Source of the DNA: Gnetum montanum
Taxonomy: Eukaryota; Streptophyta; Gnetopsida; Gnetales; Gnetaceae
DNA length: 64,000 nucleotides
Assembly (NCBI GenBank): GCA_015680685.1
Contig: MNCI01022611.1
Coordinates: 2,464,153-2,528,152 of the forward strand
Direction: 5' to 3'
A model generated the notes under the pieces. That model made no database searches, had not been told where the DNA came from, and saw nothing but the letters and a program-made list of their open reading frames with translations. The translations under genes were made by a program, and so were the position numbers. Position 1 is the stretch's first letter. Each line of letters begins with the position of its first letter. Shown here one piece after another: positions 34,640 to 46,423 of the stretch.

Positions 34640-36508
34640 CTATAGTAAATACATAACCTTAAACTACCATCTTTCTTCTTTACAAAGAGCACCAATGCAT
34701 CCCAAGATAAAACATTTGATTAAATTATGCCTTTGTCTAATAGCTTCTGAATCTGTATCTCAAGCTTTGTCAACTTCACTAAAGATATGCTATGAAGTAC
34801 CTTAGAGATTGGTTATGTTCTAGGTTTAAGTATAATCTCACACTTAATCTCTCTGTGTGGGGTATTGTAGGTAGTTCTTTCTTAAATATATCCAAGAACT
34901 TCTAAATCACTAAAATGTTATTTATCTCCTTCATAAGCTCTTCATGCACTAAGATCAAGTATCAACTATGACCATGCTTATAATTAACTATTGAACTTTC
35001 TTAGTTGTTACCAAATTAATCTTAATTGGCTTCATACTTATTTGGATTGTAATCTCTTTTTAATGTAAGAATATTAGTCTTATAATCTAACCATTCATCA
35101 GTTCTACTCAACTACTCCATCATAAGCATTACATCTTACTCTTCAAGACTCATCATCATCAAATCACTATACCATCTATTACATTATATCACCACTTCTA
35201 TTATAAGTAACATTTATAAAACTACCACACCAATAGAATGGGTTATCTAAATTATCATAAAAGAATATGTAGTTGAGATCTCAAGATGCAAGTGGGTCAC
35301 AACTCTAGAATCCACAAAATAATGACTAGCATCAAAGTTAAAAAAGATTAAGAAATAAAAACAACCAATGTAACCTATGGTATCCATAATATTGTTGGTT
35401 TATTCATCCAATGGTTGATCGGTTAGAGAATAAACTCTACCCTTGTAACCTGCATCTTTATCCAAAGAGTACTTGTTGCATTCACTATCTATTCCATCAA
35501 ACTAATTCTTACCCATCTTGTTAGGATACTTCCAATGCCTATACCCTTGTATTTCATACTTACAATAGTTTGGACACTGAATCCTAAAATATAAAATTTG
35601 TTGTAAGCAAAGCATGTGGGGTAAGATCTCTTGGAATGTCCAACAAAGAGTTTCATGGTTGTTTCTTTCTCCTAAAGTTATTACCTACATAAAGCTACCT
35701 TCTTTAAACATGGGATAAGGTATTCTTTTAAGATAATCCAACTTCTTCTTCTTACTCAGTCCTATACTTCTCACTATAGCCAATGCCTTAATAACAGCTG
35801 CACCATACTCAAGTCAAACTAAGAGGAACCAAACCTACATAGATAGGTTCAATCAATAGATAAATAAAGTAGTCATTCATATCTTTCTTATCATCCTATA
35901 AATGAAGATTAAACTATACTAATTAAAGAAAATTGGCATCATACACTGAAATATTAAGATCTCCTTGCTCTAGGTTGGATAGTTTCTTGGCCTTGGTCCT
36001 CTTGAATTTCTTAGATACCTAGATAACTTTCAAGGCTTTGACAAAGTTAGTCTACTCTATTTGCCTTTGCATCCAAACTCTAGTAACCTTGGTTATTTGC
36101 CACTAGTAATTGGTCACACTCGTTAATTGATGAGTAGCTAGTTGACTTTGTTACACTGAAGGATAACCCATAAGTTGAAATGTTTCTTCCACCTCATGTA
36201 ACCACTTCAAAGTAGCTATAGGGTCCTTTGAACCATTAAAATATGAGGGTTTCAGCCTTCTAAATTACTCTATAAGTACTTGCTTAATGGATCTCCTACT
36301 ACTAGTGTTGAAGTTTTTAGGTTGAAACTATCCATTGTTTCCAACATTAGACTAGTTCTAACTCCTTAAATAAGTTAACAACTTCCTCAACACATCATTT
36401 TAAGAGACTTACCCATGGGATTGATCATGATTTTTTCTACTTAGGGTCTTTAACATTCTTCTTGGTGACATCTATACCACAACTCTAGGAATACTTGTCA
36501 AACCTTTA
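34640..36508 (-). pseudogene. Chromovirus-type gag-protease-RT remnant
   Basis: Read on the minus strand from the higher coordinate. Gag text (KPSYFNGSKDPIATLKWLHE) is at about 36,190-36,260, and a decayed zinc-knuckle region at about 35,560-35,590. Protease text lies at about 35,265-35,330, and a decayed GMDWLS-like segment at 35,075-35,125. The start of reverse transcriptase at 34,640-34,825 includes VKKKDGSLRLC. Stops are frequent. The wording is that of plant chromoviruses, not of the Athila/Tat elements around it. The element is cut off inside reverse transcriptase. Confidence 0.7.
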
Positions 36509-36520
36509 GCTTTAATACCA
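36509..36520 (-). promoter_or_regulatory. Decayed tRNA-iMet-type primer site
   Basis: On the minus strand TGGTATTAAAGC, where the standard site is TGGTATCAGAGC. It fits the chromovirus remnant just downstream and places that element's 5' LTR to the right of about 36,525. Confidence 0.6.
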
Positions 36521-36524
36521 ACTT

Positions 36525-38190
36525 ATAATGCCTCACTAACCAGGCTTAGGCTAGTAAAGTATTACTTATATAATTATTTAAAATGTGGAAAATTCTTCAA
36601 ATGCTACATAATAAAATTGAATTGATGCAAAAACATTATGATAGAAAAAGAAATAGGAATCCATAAAATAGATTCATTAGGGAAAGAAAGGAATATAATA
36701 AAATATAAAACATGTCAAGACTGACAATATCATCATATATTCCAAACCTAACCTATACATCAAGGAAAATAGAACGAATTCAAACTATCTAAGCCAAAAC
36801 TTAATAATTATAGTAGGAACAAAATATAACTAAGATGCTACAAAAATAATTTGCAAATATGAAACTAATATCAAATAGAAAAATACATTTGGTATCAACA
36901 TTGCATAACTACCAAATATAACTACAAGATAAGATTCACAACATAACAAAATACAAATAAAAGTTGGCGTACATCAAAGATAGGCAAGATAAAATACCTA
37001 TGCAACATCCTAACACCACAATCTAGCTAAACATTATAGCATAAAATTAAACTTAAACTATAACCATAATGTCAAACAAGATTCTAAATCATAAAATTAG
37101 TCATTAGTTGTCTCTTCTAAATCCTCCTTATATAAGCTAACATTATCACTTGAAAATTACATAAAACTAAGGAAATAAATTCTAAGATTTAGTAGCATAA
37201 GTAAACTAACATAAATAATCCCCGATGGATTTGATTGAAGGCATCAAATAGTTGGACAATTCTACACATGAATATTTGTAAACATAAGTTAGCAAAATAA
37301 GTACAAAAAAAAACAAGAAGAAACAACTAATGATGATAATAAAAAATTAACAAATTAATAAATATTGATTGCAACTCCACCAATGCCCACATAACCCAAC
37401 AAAAAAACAAACAAATAAAATGTAGTTATCTTGATATGCTTTACGCTATAAGTACCAACTCATCACCATGGTATGCTTCATACTATGATCACTACAAATA
37501 GATGATCCTTACCATTCATTGTGTAAGAATCTAGGTCACCATCATGATATGCTTCATGTTATTATCATTGTAAAATAGTATAAAAGATTGGCTAAACTAA
37601 TTATGAGTTCAAATAACTAACTACCAAATCCAATCAAATGAACAAACTCCCTAGGTGGTTGGAAGATGAACCTAATGCATAGTCAAATGGTTGATGAGTC
37701 TAAAACTCATATTTTTTCAAGTAAATAATAATTTGATGATTTTTTCCAAAAGATTCACAAATCCAAAATGAGAGGTTTCAAGGCAACAAACTAAGGAATT
37801 TTATAAAACTAATAAATCTAAAGTGTCAAATTAAGCTAAGATCGAAGTATGAGATCAAATAAATCCTAATAAGATATTAAAATATTTTGAAATAGGGAAC
37901 CTAAGTTACTTGTAATCATTTTAGGTTATTACAGCTACTAATATGTTACTAGTTATCATTCCTTAGTGTTTCAAGCATTTTGGTAGCCCTAAAATGATGT
38001 TTTTGGCTATTTTCATAATTTTTCATTACCCAAGGACTAGGAGTTACCAAATAAAAGTTGCTTGATTTTTCATGCCACATCTAAAAATGATGTCATCTGT
38101 CTATCATGGCCAAGTTATAACACAATGAGAAAGGATCCTTGGGGCTTGCACTATGATCCTTGGAGCCACATCTAAATTTTTCTATTATTT
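36525..38190. other. AT-rich, probable chromovirus LTR and spacer
   Basis: The LTR of the chromovirus should begin here, reading leftwards, but its far end is not visible. Near 37,435-37,570 a block containing CATGGTATGCTTCATACTATGATCA repeats about 100 bases later in decayed form. No gene seen. Confidence 0.35.
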
Positions 38191-38194
38191 CTTC

Positions 38195-38893
38195 TTAATC
38201 ACATCATTACTTGATTTGGTATCACCCTTCAATTGTAACTAATAATGATCCTCAATTCAAGAATAAAAATATAGGAAACTTTTGTAATCAATACCAAATC
38301 ATTCAATCATTTTCATCTCTCTATTATCTTTAATCTAATGGTCAATATGAATCTACCAACAAGACTCTCATCTATTTCCTCTAGACCATGGTTGATTATT
38401 CCCAATGTAACTAGCACACACATCTTTCTCATATCCTTTGGTTTACTACACTCCATTTTGTACAACCAATGGTAAATCCCCATTCTTATTAATCTATGAA
38501 TCAAAAGCCATGCTACCTATCAAACTACAAGTTCAATCTCTCCATATTGCCTTATATAATTGGTTGTCTAATGAAGATAACAATAAGCTACAATGCATAG
38601 AGCTCGATACTTTTCAAGAGATGAGATAAGAGACTCTTCAAAATATTGAAGAACATCAAGAATCAAGGCAACATCAACATTCTAAGCATATTAAACTTAG
38701 AGAAATTCCTAAATATGATCTAGTTTTCTATCATTTCTCAAACTCTAAAGACATCAAGTTCTCTTCTATTTGGTAGGGACCTTTCCTAGTGCTCCAATGT
38801 ATCAGAAATATCATCTATAATCTTTTATATCTAGAAGATAATCAATTTTCAAATCCTATTAATAAAGCTTATTTGAAGCACTACTTCATATAG
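38195..38893 (+). pseudogene. Tat/Athila-like integrase C-terminal half (broken)
   Basis: Plus-strand integrase remnant. Core text near 38,240-38,350 reads like the NGQYESTNKTL segment before the catalytic Glu region. The open piece 38438-38629 has TTNGKSPFLLIYESKAMLPI and LDTFQEMR. The tail at about 38,640-38,893 ends LKHYFI before TAG. Several stops and one or two shifts are present. The 5' part of this element is absent. Confidence 0.75.
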
Positions 38894-38939
38894 TCACAAT
38901 CATACCAACAACATCATCTTCAATTATCTAGATTTATTC

Positions 38940-40030
38940 TAATCCTTATGCTATCTCTATCTGTGTCTTCATCACATGTAGATATGCATTTTTTCTTCCT
39001 CTCTTATTATTCATCTCTCTCTATATATATCTGTATTCTATCATTGTTCTTTTATTATTTCTCTATTTATTATTTCATCTATATTTTCCTATCTCTATCT
39101 ATTTGTAATTTTTTTCCATTTCTTCTATAGTAAATCGATAGTAAGGATTTTTCAAGTGATCTACCTCATACAAAGATCTATGAGAGTTTTATTTTTTATT
39201 CTTTATGTGAGAATGTGTTGAAAATTAAGTTAGACAAGGAGAAATTTATCATTTTATCAATTCATCATCAACTATTTTATCAACATCATTTAGCATTAGT
39301 GCATGCAATATAGTCATATTCTACTTTTATGACATAGCACCTAATTTTAGTATATAGGTAATGTCCCTTATTTTTTTTCTTAATTTTATCAATTTCTCTA
39401 TTTTCATTATCTCTATCATTTCTACTATCTCTCTATCTCTTCCTCTCTTCTATATCATTCTTTTCCCATTCTTCTCTTGTGCTCATGTACATTAGTGAGA
39501 TTTGAATAAATCTATGCTACTTCAATGAGGGTATATTGAAAGTGTACAAAGGATGTATGCACTCTATTATATTTTGAATGTTAAAAGGGAGTAATTAGTA
39601 TGCTAAGGAATTTAGTTATGTCCTACTTCTATGCCTTAATACTCTATTGTAGATGTATTATTAATGTTCCTTACATTCTCCTCTTTTCTATGCTTTGTTA
39701 TCCCATTTTTCTTTTTCTTTTTATTTTTTTCTTTAATTTATGCTTTCTTCTCTTTCCATTTTTTTTCTACTTCATCTCTCTCTCTATATATATACCTAGT
39801 CTCCTACCTCTATTTTTAGCACATTAGTAAGGATATTGAAGGCATGATAAGAGTTTAAGTGGAATAGGATAAGTTATTCATCTATAGCATCCTTTTTGTC
39901 ATCCTGTGTAAGATTTAGTCATGTCTCATTTCAATGGCATAGCACCATCCTCACAAAAGGGTTATCAATAATATCTTAACATTCTCTTCCATCTCCCATG
40001 TCTTTTATCCCTTTATGTAGGTACTTTATC
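38940..40030. repeat. Degenerate ~300-350-bp tandem repeats
   Basis: Pyrimidine-rich stretches alternate with a block like TAGTCATATTCTACTTTTATG, seen near 39,312, 39,613 and 39,918. A second marker (AGTRAGGATWTT-like) is near 39,142, 39,494 and 39,823. The array lies between the integrase tail and the LTR start, as a 3' non-coding region. Confidence 0.55.
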
Positions 40031-40208
40031 AACTATCATATATCAGCTAGTATCATTTCATCATCTTCAAATATCATCAATATTATTACCAATTATCTTT
40101 ATGTTATCAATAGCATATATTCTCAACATTATTAGCATCATCACTATTATCACTTCTCTTCTTGATGAATCCCCCCTCAATCAATCAGTAGTATCCATAA
40201 AGAGAAGG

Positions 40209-41313
40209 TGATGTTATACCCACTTTTTCATTTTATTTTATTTTTTAGTCATGAAGAAATCTAGAATTTTTTCATCATCTACTTCATTTAGTTTAATCCT
40301 TTTTTCATATATTCAAGGGAATTTCTAACTTTCTTTAGTCACTCTTCATTAGTCTACCTCAATCCTAATGCCATTAGTGACATTCCACATTAATCTCTAT
40401 GTTACTACCAACATCAGCATCATCATTTCTACTAGTTTTCATTAGGTGACGTTAGTAGTTATGCTCAATGTTAATAGCGATGCATAATGTCAACATTAGC
40501 ATTAGCATTAGCCAACTAATGATATCATTACTAACATCAACATTTTTCTCAATATCATTATCAATTCATGAAACCCGAGGCATACCTTTGATCTATAAAT
40601 ACCTAACCTCGATCCTCATTTTGCATCTTTTGAAAAATTAAAGACCCTTTGCATCCAAAGAAAGATCTAGTACTTCTTAAGCCCTTGCATCACCTAATTC
40701 CCTTTCCAACATCATTCCATCCTCTCTTGAATAACTGACACTAGTAAAAAGTCTAATTTATCAACATGTTCATCCACCATGTAGATTCTATTCCAAGTTG
40801 TGCATCCTTGGTAGCTCTAACCTATTGATGTCCCATCACGTGTAGTAACGTCACTGATAATTCTCTATGTCAACATTCTTGTAATCATCTAGCAACTTTT
40901 GGAAGCCTCTCTAAAGGCAACAAAATTAGTCATAGAAGTGGCGTAGGGCTTTGCAACCTCATTTCTTCTTGACATTAGTCCAATTTGCAATTTCTCTTCC
41001 CTCTCTATTATCTAGGTTTCCGAAGTAGGATATTTTAATTTTCTTAAATTTGGTATTTTCTTTCCCCATTTGAATGTTTCTGCTTTCTTGTATCTCTATT
41101 CCCATTCCCTTAACACTATTGTAATCTTTGAAAAGTTTGTTTAACATTTGATTAACACGAAGCATTCTCTCTTTCTCCCCTAAGCAATTTACTTATCTCT
41201 TCTCATTACTAGCATCACTTCTTTTATTTTCATTACATATGAAGTCATTATCATCTCAATAGCATTTCATCTATTTCATTTATGATTAGTTTATCTCATT
41301 CTATCTCGCATCA
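40209..41313 (+). repeat. Probable 3' LTR of the integrase remnant (end uncertain)
   Basis: AAAGAGAAGG, a good polypurine tract, is followed at 40209 by TGATGTTATACCC, a typical LTR start. A TATA box TATAAATA is at 40594-40601. The 3' end is not certain. GCATCA at 41308-41313 is one candidate, and the LTR could end elsewhere between 41.2 and 41.5 kb. Confidence 0.5.
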
Positions 41314-42029
41314 AGCATTGCAAGTCTATATTTGATGTTGACAAGTGGAGTATCAATCTATTAGCATTCCCAATTGTTGGCAAGAGCATTATCAAATTGT
41401 TTACAACCACAAGGTAATCTCCCTAATGAGTACAAGTGTTAACTAAATTTTTTCACATAACAATTCCCTCACAATAGCAAAATTCTCTTTATATCATCCA
41501 ATTATAAGAAAGATTATAACATTCTTTCGCTTCATCACAAAGTGGTAAAAAGGTTGCAAAATTTTATCTTTACCAACTAACTGAAAGCACATTGTGATAG
41601 TTAATCATCATCTTTAGATATAGAAATAATTGAAAAAGATTGTTCACCATCTAGATGAAAGAAAAAACTTATAGCCAACCATTATTATGCTAGATATAAA
41701 AATGATTATAGTCTTCTTCAATTCATGAATTATTTTTCAAAAAAAGAAAAGGAAATGTTAAGAAAGAGAAAGATAAAATTTTAGAAGAAGAAGAAATCAT
41801 GTCAAGATGATTTTTTTAAGGTATTAGTAAAGGATCCTTCAATCAACTTTTAATGAACTCCATCAATAACTTCCCCCATTAAAATATCATCAAAAATCAA
41901 ACTTCATAATGTTCACCTAGTTTCTTTTATGTTGAAAAGTAAGTTTTCAACATAAATGAAAAGTAAATCTATTGATCAAAATGTTCAAGATCGCAATTAA
42001 ACAAAAGAAATAGAAAGTCTAGAAAGTAC
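41314..42029. other. AT-rich, nothing recognised
   Basis: No coding, RNA or repeat structure that I can support. Confidence 0.3.
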
Positions 42030-42395
42030 AAGGACCTAATGATAAAAGAATTAAATGGTGTAAAAGTTCAAAATCATGAACATTTATAGCAACAAGATGA
42101 GAACAAATTAAATCCCAATATTATCATGTATCTTTAATTATCATTGATAATATCAGTTATCTTTAATCCATTTATTTTATTATATGTGCAATATAATACC
42201 TTTTATCTCTCAAGGACCCAATGATAAAAGAATCAAATGGTGCAAAAGTTCAAATCAAGAGCAACAAAAGCAGCAAGATAGGGACAAATTAAAACCTAAT
42301 ATTATCATGTATCTTTAATTATCATTGATAGTATCAATTATGTTTAATCCATTTATTTTATTATATGTGCAATATAGTAGCTTTTATCTCTCTTA
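42030..42395. repeat. 182-bp tandem duplication
   Basis: AGGACCYAATGATAAAAGAA begins copies at 42031 and 42213. Both run through ATTATATGTGCAATATA to TTTTATCTCTC. Copies are about 90% alike by eye. Confidence 0.8.
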
Positions 42396-42504
42396 GCTAT
42401 TTAAACTAAAACTGAAATTTTTTATTTGCATCTACTGAAACCCCTTGGATCTATCAGACCAATTTCAAAATTATTTTTCTAGATTTTTTTAAAAATATGT
42501 AACT

Positions 42505-42670
42505 CAATGCTAGCCACTAGAAGTGAATCCATAACCTAGGGTTACCAAGTTAAGGCTCTTACCACTAAGCTATTATAAAAGGTAAGGACCTTTATTATCC
42601 CAACAATGACATGTTAACTTAGTGTTAAGAGCCTTGGCATGAAAAAATTTGAAACATGGTCAATTCTAGT
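42505..42670. repeat. tRNA-like SINE candidates, inverted pair
   Basis: On the minus strand, about 42,505-42,575 reads TAGCTTAGTGGTAAGAGC (A-box-like), then GGTTATGGATTCAC (B-box-like). On the plus strand, about 42,609-42,670 reads TTAACTTAGTGTTAAGAGCC, a second head in the opposite direction. Both are decayed. They look like tRNA-derived SINE heads; neither folds as a usable tRNA. Confidence 0.45.
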
Positions 42671-43360
42671 GGGCAACATTCAATGTAGTGTGATCCAATA
42701 GATATAAGAGGGTCTCAATGAATATGTAAGTTAAAATTTAATTTCATGTTCATCTTCTTAGCAACTCAAAATTGCTAACACAAATATCAAAATGAGGGAC
42801 AACTTTAAGATCTTTTGGTTCTTTGTCCTTGATAGTCTTATCTTAAAAATTCAATTTCAATTTCATTATCCATTTTATGTAATTTATGTACACCTACTAC
42901 ATGGCACAACTTTTCATCTTCTTAGCAACTTAAAATTGCTAACACAAATACCGAAATTAGGAAATGTACTAAGATCTTTTGGTTGTTGGTCCTTCATAGT
43001 CTATCTTAAAGAGTTTCTTTCCAGCATGAAACTTTATATAAGATAAGCTTGACTATCCACTAGATCATCATCTTGTATCATACTGTTGTACAACTAAAAT
43101 TCCATTATCAAAGCATCATCTTGAATATCACCTATCTTGTCTATTTCTTATTCTTTGTTAATGAAATAAAGGATATTAAAGTTTTAGTTTAATCCATTGC
43201 CTATCTCAAAGTATTGTTCTTAAAAGAAGAATTGTCATTATCAAATCTATGGATGGTTCAAGATTAAGCTAGTTTTGATATTTTCATTATTTAACTCTAG
43301 AGGATTTAAAATATTCTCATCTTCTAAACTTAAACTACTTATAAATTAGCAATAGATAAT
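42671..43360. other. AT-rich, no gene seen
   Basis: Contains a diverged duplication: CATCTTCTTAGCAACTYAAAATTGCTAACACAAAT occurs near 42,750 and near 42,917. The small frame 42792-43046 follows that duplication and is not supported as a gene. Confidence 0.4.
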
Positions 43361-43467
43361 CACTCATCGTAAATCATTCTCTATGATAAAAAATCCTCTA
43401 TATGATTGGCTAAGCATGTTCTTTTATTTAGCGAATATAGAGGATTTTTTATCATAGAGGATGAGTG
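43361..43467. repeat. Foldback: 25-bp perfect arms around a 31-base loop
   Basis: Arms at 43379-43403 and 43435-43459 are exact reverse complements, and the core contains CTCTATGATAAAAAATCC. Eight more bases pair at 43361-43368 with 43460-43467 after a 10-base bulge. The size suits a small foldback or MITE-type element, or a hairpin RNA precursor. Nothing shows expression. Confidence 0.75.
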
Positions 43468-44554
43468 ATATAGAGGTATTGTCAACAATCATGGAGCTAC
43501 TTCCAAGTACCAAATAATGTAAAAAAAGGAAAAAATACTTTTAATTTTTTCCCTACTTGTCCAACCAACCAAATGACTAAAGCAAGCTATTTACTTTGTG
43601 TGCTTTAAAGTCAAACTTGGTTACTTCCCTAAACAATTAACAAACATTTTCTTATTTAAACCACTCATTCAAGTGCAATCTACTAAGTCATGAATCCAAA
43701 ACTTATCACCTTCAAATTTCTTAATTACCTTTTATCTTGAGAATTTTTACTTCTTACAATATGAAACCATCCTAGTTTCAAATCTTAATGGTCCAAAATA
43801 AAATAAATGAAACATTGTATAGACATGTGTGTGTAAACAACAAAAGACAATCAACCTCATTAATTTTATTTTATTTAATAATGTTGTGCTAATCTTGATT
43901 CTATTAATTTTCAATTTATTATTTGTTTTATTTTATTTTTAGTACATCTCAAAGGTAACAATAGGTAAACTAAACCCCAACTTCTACCATATTTTATTAC
44001 TTGATTGTTAAGGTCATTAATCAATTTATTAATTTATTTTAACATTTGGTAACTGAATATGATTGTGTTTTGAACTCATGACCTCATAGGTAAATAAATT
44101 TGTAATGATTTCTTTTTAAATTAACTAAAGAAGATTCCTCTATTATCTCACTTTTGTACTACTAAAATAAAGGCCATCACCCTTCCTTAATCTCCCTCCT
44201 CTATAATTAAATACACTTTAAAATAGAAAATATCTAATTTTTTATTGTTCAAGATTTTAATGATAAATAGCTACTAGCCTTTTGTAATCTTCAAGCATTT
44301 ATCTCTATTAATATTATTAAGTTGTTACTCACTAAATAAGTTTATATCTTAACTAAGATTTGCATTTATCTACTTGCTATGTTGATATGTTTTACCTATT
44401 TATGTCTCTTTCATATTTTGAAAATACTTCTTAACTTAGTTTTAAACATGTTTGATTTCTTTGAAAAAACGAATACATATTATAAAAGATTAATTAGACA
44501 TTTGATGGTTAAGTCTCAAAATAATGTTGCCAAGCAACCTACGTGCATCGTAGT
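43468..44554. other. AT-rich, no gene seen
   Basis: No coding frame, RNA or ordered repeat recognised. Confidence 0.3.
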
Positions 44555-44657
44555 CTAGTTGGTGCATCCACATGATCTCAACCTAGAGGCACCAACACCC
44601 CTAGCACTAGTTGGTGCATCCACATGATCTCAACCTAGAGGCACCAACACCCCTTGC
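44555..44657. repeat. 52-bp tandem pair with tRNA-like words
   Basis: CTAGTTGGTGCATCCACATG starts units at 44555 and 44607. The second unit is almost identical to the first. GTAGTCTAGTTGGTGC resembles an A box, so this may be the duplicated head of a tRNA-derived SINE. The near identity suggests a fairly recent duplication. Confidence 0.55.
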
Positions 44658-45616
44658 CAGCGTGAAGGTATTGTTCCAAACAGATAACACACTAATCACA
44701 TAATCAAATATCTTTCAAACAAATTTGTTTAAGGGAAACAATGTACAAAATTGAATCTCTCTAATAAAAAATGGTTGCCAAGCTAACACCCAAATTTATT
44801 TAGGCAAATACACTTTCACAATTTCTAACTTCAAATTTTCGCATATTATTTATTACATAATTTTAACATTCAGTATTTCAGGGCACTAAAAAAACATATG
44901 ATTCAAAAAGGAATTGAAAACCAACCACATTCTCAAGAATTCAAAATGCAAAGTGAAAAAAAAAAAAAACCTTTACTAAAGGACTAAAAATTTGTTAAAA
45001 AATATTTCAACTCACATAATCCTTTAAAATGTTATTGCTTCGTAGCCCTGAACTAAGAAAAAAATTCATATAAGACATTGATGTAAACAAAATAATAAAG
45101 ATTTGTCATGAATCAGGTGAAAATAAGCTCCGTAGTATTTACAGTGAAAAAGAACGTCAGATTTGGCCTGCATTAAGTCGCAGAAAGTGCATGTAAATAA
45201 AATAAATGAATATTTCTTTCATCCCTCTCTTCTACCACCGATTAACCTATCTACAGCTCAATCCATTTTAACGGCAGCACAGTTCCTGCACGACGTAAAT
45301 ATTTTGGTAAAATTTTACTTTTATTTAAAAACTCAATGCATTGCACATTACGAATCTATGCGTATTTGGAAAGATACATGATTAACTAAGTGCACTTTGC
45401 TAAAACAGTCTCAACTAAAAAGGCAAACACCAGTTTAGTAAGAATAATGAAGTTGAACATGCACACGAAGAAGACATGCATACAACTGCATGCGCTGGAG
45501 GGGAAAGATCTATATATGTATAGGATTTGTTTAATGATATTGATTTATCGCAGTATTTAACTAATCAGTAGCACAATGACATACCAAAGATAACCATGCA
45601 AATTCTTACATTTCAT
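44658..45616. other. No gene supported
   Basis: Mixed sequence, a little less AT-rich at 45,130-45,300. No frame with recognisable content. Confidence 0.3.
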
Positions 45617-46255
45617 AAGCCAAAAAGATAATCTAAATTTTCCTTTTACTAATACTACATAATGTTTTTGTAAATAATAGCAATACCAGGTGTATAAGCC
45701 GTAATTTTAATTTTGGAGATCAATCCTACTTTGGTAACTTTAGATAAGGCCGGTTTTTTGAGGTTGATATTGGAAAAGTTGACAAGTTCTGTTTACCATC
45801 CCTCTGCAAAACCAAACCATACATAGACTTTCACCTCATATGAGTTCTTGTTTGATTCTCTAGAAGTAGAAAGGATTGTTTTGATTTATTTTGTTATTCA
45901 AAAATTTTTCTATTTTATTTTTTCACTCTATTTAATTCCAAACACCAACTAATAAGCCAAAAAGAACATCTAAATCCTCCTCTTACTAATACTATTTAAA
46001 GTTCTTGTACATAATAGCCAATACTAGTTATATAGGGAGTGATTTCAATACTCTGGTTTTTTGGGTTTGGTATTGGAAAAATTGACAAGTTTTGTTTACT
46101 ATCACCTTACAAAACTGTACATGAAATTTTCACCTCACATGCCTTCTTGTTAGATTCTTTTAAAGTAGAAAGAATTATTTTAATTTGTTTTGTCATTTGA
46201 GAATCTTTCTATTCTCTTTTTTCACTCTATTTTTTCCCAACCAACAACTAATTCA
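45617..46255. repeat. ~338-bp tandem duplication (diverged)
   Basis: AAGCCAAAAAGA begins copies at 45617 and 45955. Both contain CTTTTACTAATACTA-like sequence, then TATTGGAAAARTTGACAAGTT, then TTTTTCACTCTATTT. The copies differ by many substitutions. Confidence 0.75.
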
Positions 46256-46423
46256 GTCACACCCATTTTTGTATTGTAATAAAACACAATTGAATCTGAT
46301 TTCCTTGTTAGTCAAAGAGTATGAAAATCTTTTTCTTTACTGAGATACAAAATTTGAGAAATAGAGAACTAGAAATTATTAGTACATAATAGGAGATTTC
46401 ACTCATAATGATAATTTTGAAAA

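Noticed and set aside
42505-42580. A functional tRNA gene
   Set aside because: A- and B-box-like words are present, but no cloverleaf with intact stems can be drawn.
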